From assembly GCA_001796495.1 (NCBI GenBank), contig MGMR01000107.1:8416-14831 (forward strand): a stretch of DNA of 6,416 nucleotides. The letters run 5' to 3'. The notes under the pieces were generated by a model, which saw nothing but the letters and a program-made list of their open reading frames with translations, ran no database searches and was not told the origin of the DNA. The position numbers and the translations under genes are program-made. Each line of letters opens with the position of its first letter. The first letter of the stretch is position 1. Positions 5,163 through 6,416 of the stretch are shown here, in pieces. This stretch comes from Chloroflexi bacterium RBG_13_51_18 (GTDB lineage Bacteria > Chloroflexota > Dehalococcoidia > Dehalococcoidales > RBG-16-60-22).

Positions 5163-6179
5163 ATGACCACGGAAAGAGAAAAAGCGTTGGAACTGGCAAT
5201 CGGCCAGATAGAGAAGCGGTTCGGCAAGGGTTCCATCATGAAACTGGGAGACACCGCCGGGCTGCAGCCGATTTCAGCCATTCCGACCGGTTCACTGGCT
5301 TTGGACCTTGCCCTCGGCATTGGAGGGATACCAAGAGGACGTATCACGGAAATATTCGGACCCGAGTCGTCGGGTAAAACTACCTTAGCCCAGCATATCA
5401 TTGCCGAAGCACAAAAAATAGGAGGTACGGTTGCCTATATAGATGCGGAACATGCCCTTGACCCGGCATATGCCGCCAACTGCGGCGTAAACGTTGATGA
5501 GCTTCTTATTTCCCAGCCGGATACTGGCGAGCAAGCCCTGGAAATCACCGAAGCGCTGGTAAGAAGCAGCGCCGTCGATGTAATCATCATCGACAGCGTG
5601 GCCGCGCTGGTGCCCCGAGCGGAAATCGAAGGGGACATGGGAGACCCGCAGATGGGGCTGCAAGCCCGCCTGATGTCGCAGGCCTTGAGAAAACTGGCGG
5701 CCGCCATCGGGAAGTCCGGGACCGCGGTAATATTTATCAACCAGCTGCGTGAAAAGGTCGGCATCGTATTCGGCAATCCGGAAGTAACCACGGGCGGCAG
5801 AGCGCTGAAGTTCTATAGTTCCACGAGAATAGAGCTAAGGCGAGCCGAAATCATTAAACGGGGGAATGAAGCTATAGGCAATCGTGTTAAAGCCAAGGTA
5901 GTAAAGAATAAAGTTGCCCCGCCATTCCGCAGCGCCGAGTTCGACATTATGTTTGACCACGGCATCAGCCAGCAGGGCAACATCCTTGATGTTGGTATCG
6001 AAATGGGCATTGTTAATAAAGCCGGCGCCTTTTTCTCTTACGGTGACACCCGCCTCGGGCAGGGGAGGGAGAGTGCCAAAGGGTATCTCAAAGACAACCC
6101 CGACCTTGCTAAAGAAATCGAAGAGAAAATAAGAGCTTCAGCCGGCACTGCCCATCTGGTATCATCAGAAGAAGATTAG
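5163..6179 (+). CDS. recA: RecA recombinase
   Basis: RecA polymerises on single-stranded DNA, drives ATP-dependent homologous pairing and strand exchange, and triggers LexA self-cleavage in the SOS response. The 338-residue protein has the usual bacterial length and aligns with the Escherichia coli numbering without shifts through the core. Walker A is GPESSGKT (66-73), the catalytic Glu is Glu96 (YIDAEHALDP, 92-101), and Walker B is VIIIDSVAAL with Asp144. The L1 region follows EIEGDMGDPQMGLQAR (154-169). FINQLREKVG (191-200) carries Gln194, the ATP-sensing residue, and leads into L2 (GNPEVTTGGRALKFY, 204-218). Lys248 and Lys250 (KNK) are the ATPase lysines at the subunit interface. The protein ends in an acidic tail (SSEED). 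There is no intein or break. The gene is divergent from the SDR operon and is followed by a hairpin and recX. Confidence 0.99.
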   Translation: MTTEREKALELAIGQIEKRFGKGSIMKLGDTAGLQPISAIPTGSLALDLALGIGGIPRGRITEIFGPESSGKTTLAQHIIAEAQKIGGTVAYIDAEHALDPAYAANCGVNVDELLISQPDTGEQALEITEALVRSSAVDVIIIDSVAALVPRAEIEGDMGDPQMGLQARLMSQALRKLAAAIGKSGTAVIFINQLREKVGIVFGNPEVTTGGRALKFYSSTRIELRRAEIIKRGNEAIGNRVKAKVVKNKVAPPFRSAEFDIMFDHGISQQGNILDVGIEMGIVNKAGAFFSYGDTRLGQGRESAKGYLKDNPDLAKEIEEKIRASAGTAHLVSSEED

Positions 6180-6217
6180 AATCAACCGGCAGTAAAAATT
6201 ATCCGGAACAGTCAAGG

Positions 6218-6251
6218 AAGGCTGGAGCAAAGGCTTCAGCCTTTTGTGTTT
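6218..6251 (+). terminator. Hairpin with U-rich tail between recA and recX (terminator or attenuator)
   Basis: The left arm AAGGCTGGAGC (6218-6228) pairs with GCTTCAGCCTT (6233-6243) across a 4-nt AAAG loop: 11 pairs with one G-U. It is followed by TTGTGTTT. AAGGCT recurs at 6230-6235, so a second, exclusive hairpin is possible with AAAGGC (6229-6234), loop TTCA and GCCTTT (6239-6244). Since recX starts only 19 nt after the tail and no separate promoter is obvious, this probably terminates most recA transcripts and lets some read into recX. Confidence 0.75.
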
Positions 6252-6269
6252 AATAAAGGACTTACGAGA

Positions 6270-6416
6270 GTGAGTAAAATAACCGAAATTAAAACAGCTA
6301 AGGGGCGTGAAAAACGCGTTAAGGTTTACCTGGACGGAAAACCGGCCCTGGGGCTGCTCGCGGAAACAGCCCTGCAAGAGGGGCTAAGAGCAGGGCAGGA
6401 GATAACCCGGAGCCAG
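6270..6416 (+). CDS. recX: RecX regulatory protein, N-terminal part, cut by the window edge
   Basis: RecX binds RecA filaments and modulates, usually inhibits, their activity. Its gene commonly follows recA, as here (90 nt between stop and start). The 49 codons present run in frame to the last base of the window. They begin with ITEIKTAKGREKRVKVYLDG (residues 4-23), then GLLAETALQEGLRAGQEI (28-45), matching the RecX N-terminal pattern ITxIxxxxxxxxRVxVYLDG followed by a helix ending GLxxGQ. The GTG at 6270 is preferred because AAGGA (6256-6260) lies 9 nt upstream. An in-frame GTG at 6246 is less likely because it falls in the terminator tail. The recX assignment rests on this short segment plus position. 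Confidence 0.88.
   Translation, partial: MSKITEIKTAKGREKRVKVYLDGKPALGLLAETALQEGLRAGQEITRSQ

Noticed and set aside
1..6416. CRISPR array, tRNA/rRNA gene, transposase, phage gene or defence system
   Set aside because: No spaced direct repeats, cloverleaf, inverted-repeat-bounded element or related protein was found; the genes are metabolic or recombination housekeeping genes.

Overview
This is a 6.4 kb bacterial chromosomal segment. It holds seven protein-coding genes, an eighth that is only begun at the right edge, and one divergent promoter region. No RNA gene, insertion sequence, CRISPR array or phage gene is visible. The Shine-Dalgarno sequences are strong (GGAGG type), coding GC is moderate, and the genes point to an anaerobic or syntrophic style of acyl-CoA metabolism: class III CoA-transferases, a divergent crotonase and an ADP-forming acyl-CoA synthetase subunit. 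Together with the RecA/RecX sequences this fits Chloroflexota (Dehalococcoidia-like), with Desulfobacterota or Firmicutes as alternatives. That assignment is a low-confidence inference from familiarity, not from a search.

Left block, plus strand, 1-2916: a co-directional acyl-CoA cluster. It contains the C-terminal 243 residues of a CaiB/BaiF (class III) CoA-transferase whose start lies outside the window, an atypical enoyl-CoA hydratase/isomerase family protein, and a second, complete CaiB/BaiF CoA-transferase. The gaps are 44 and 25 nt, so one transcript is likely. Both transferases keep the predicted catalytic aspartate. They could form a heteromeric enzyme that activates an organic acid by CoA transfer, with the crotonase acting on the resulting thioester. 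The substrate cannot be read from the sequence.

Middle block, minus strand, 4923 down to 2917: a second likely operon transcribed leftward from a promoter near 4970-4998. It encodes a classical short-chain dehydrogenase/reductase (SDR), an ATP-grasp beta subunit of ADP-forming acyl-CoA synthetase, and a small exported protein with a Cys-containing CPxGVxCxWAG motif. The last two genes are 2 nt apart and look translationally coupled. This operon runs head-on into the left block, and the two stop codons abut with no spacer.

Right block, plus strand, 5163-6416: recA (complete, all core catalytic residues present), a hairpin with a U-rich tail, then the first 49 codons of recX. The 239-nt region between the SDR gene and recA holds both divergent promoters, a perfect 7-1-7 inverted repeat over the recA -35 region, and a GC-rich perfect hairpin.

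No clearly new biological system is seen. The points most worth checking are the altered active site of the crotonase and its position between two CoA-transferases, the palindrome at the recA promoter, the alternative hairpins between recA and recX, and the exported protein coupled to an acyl-CoA synthetase subunit.
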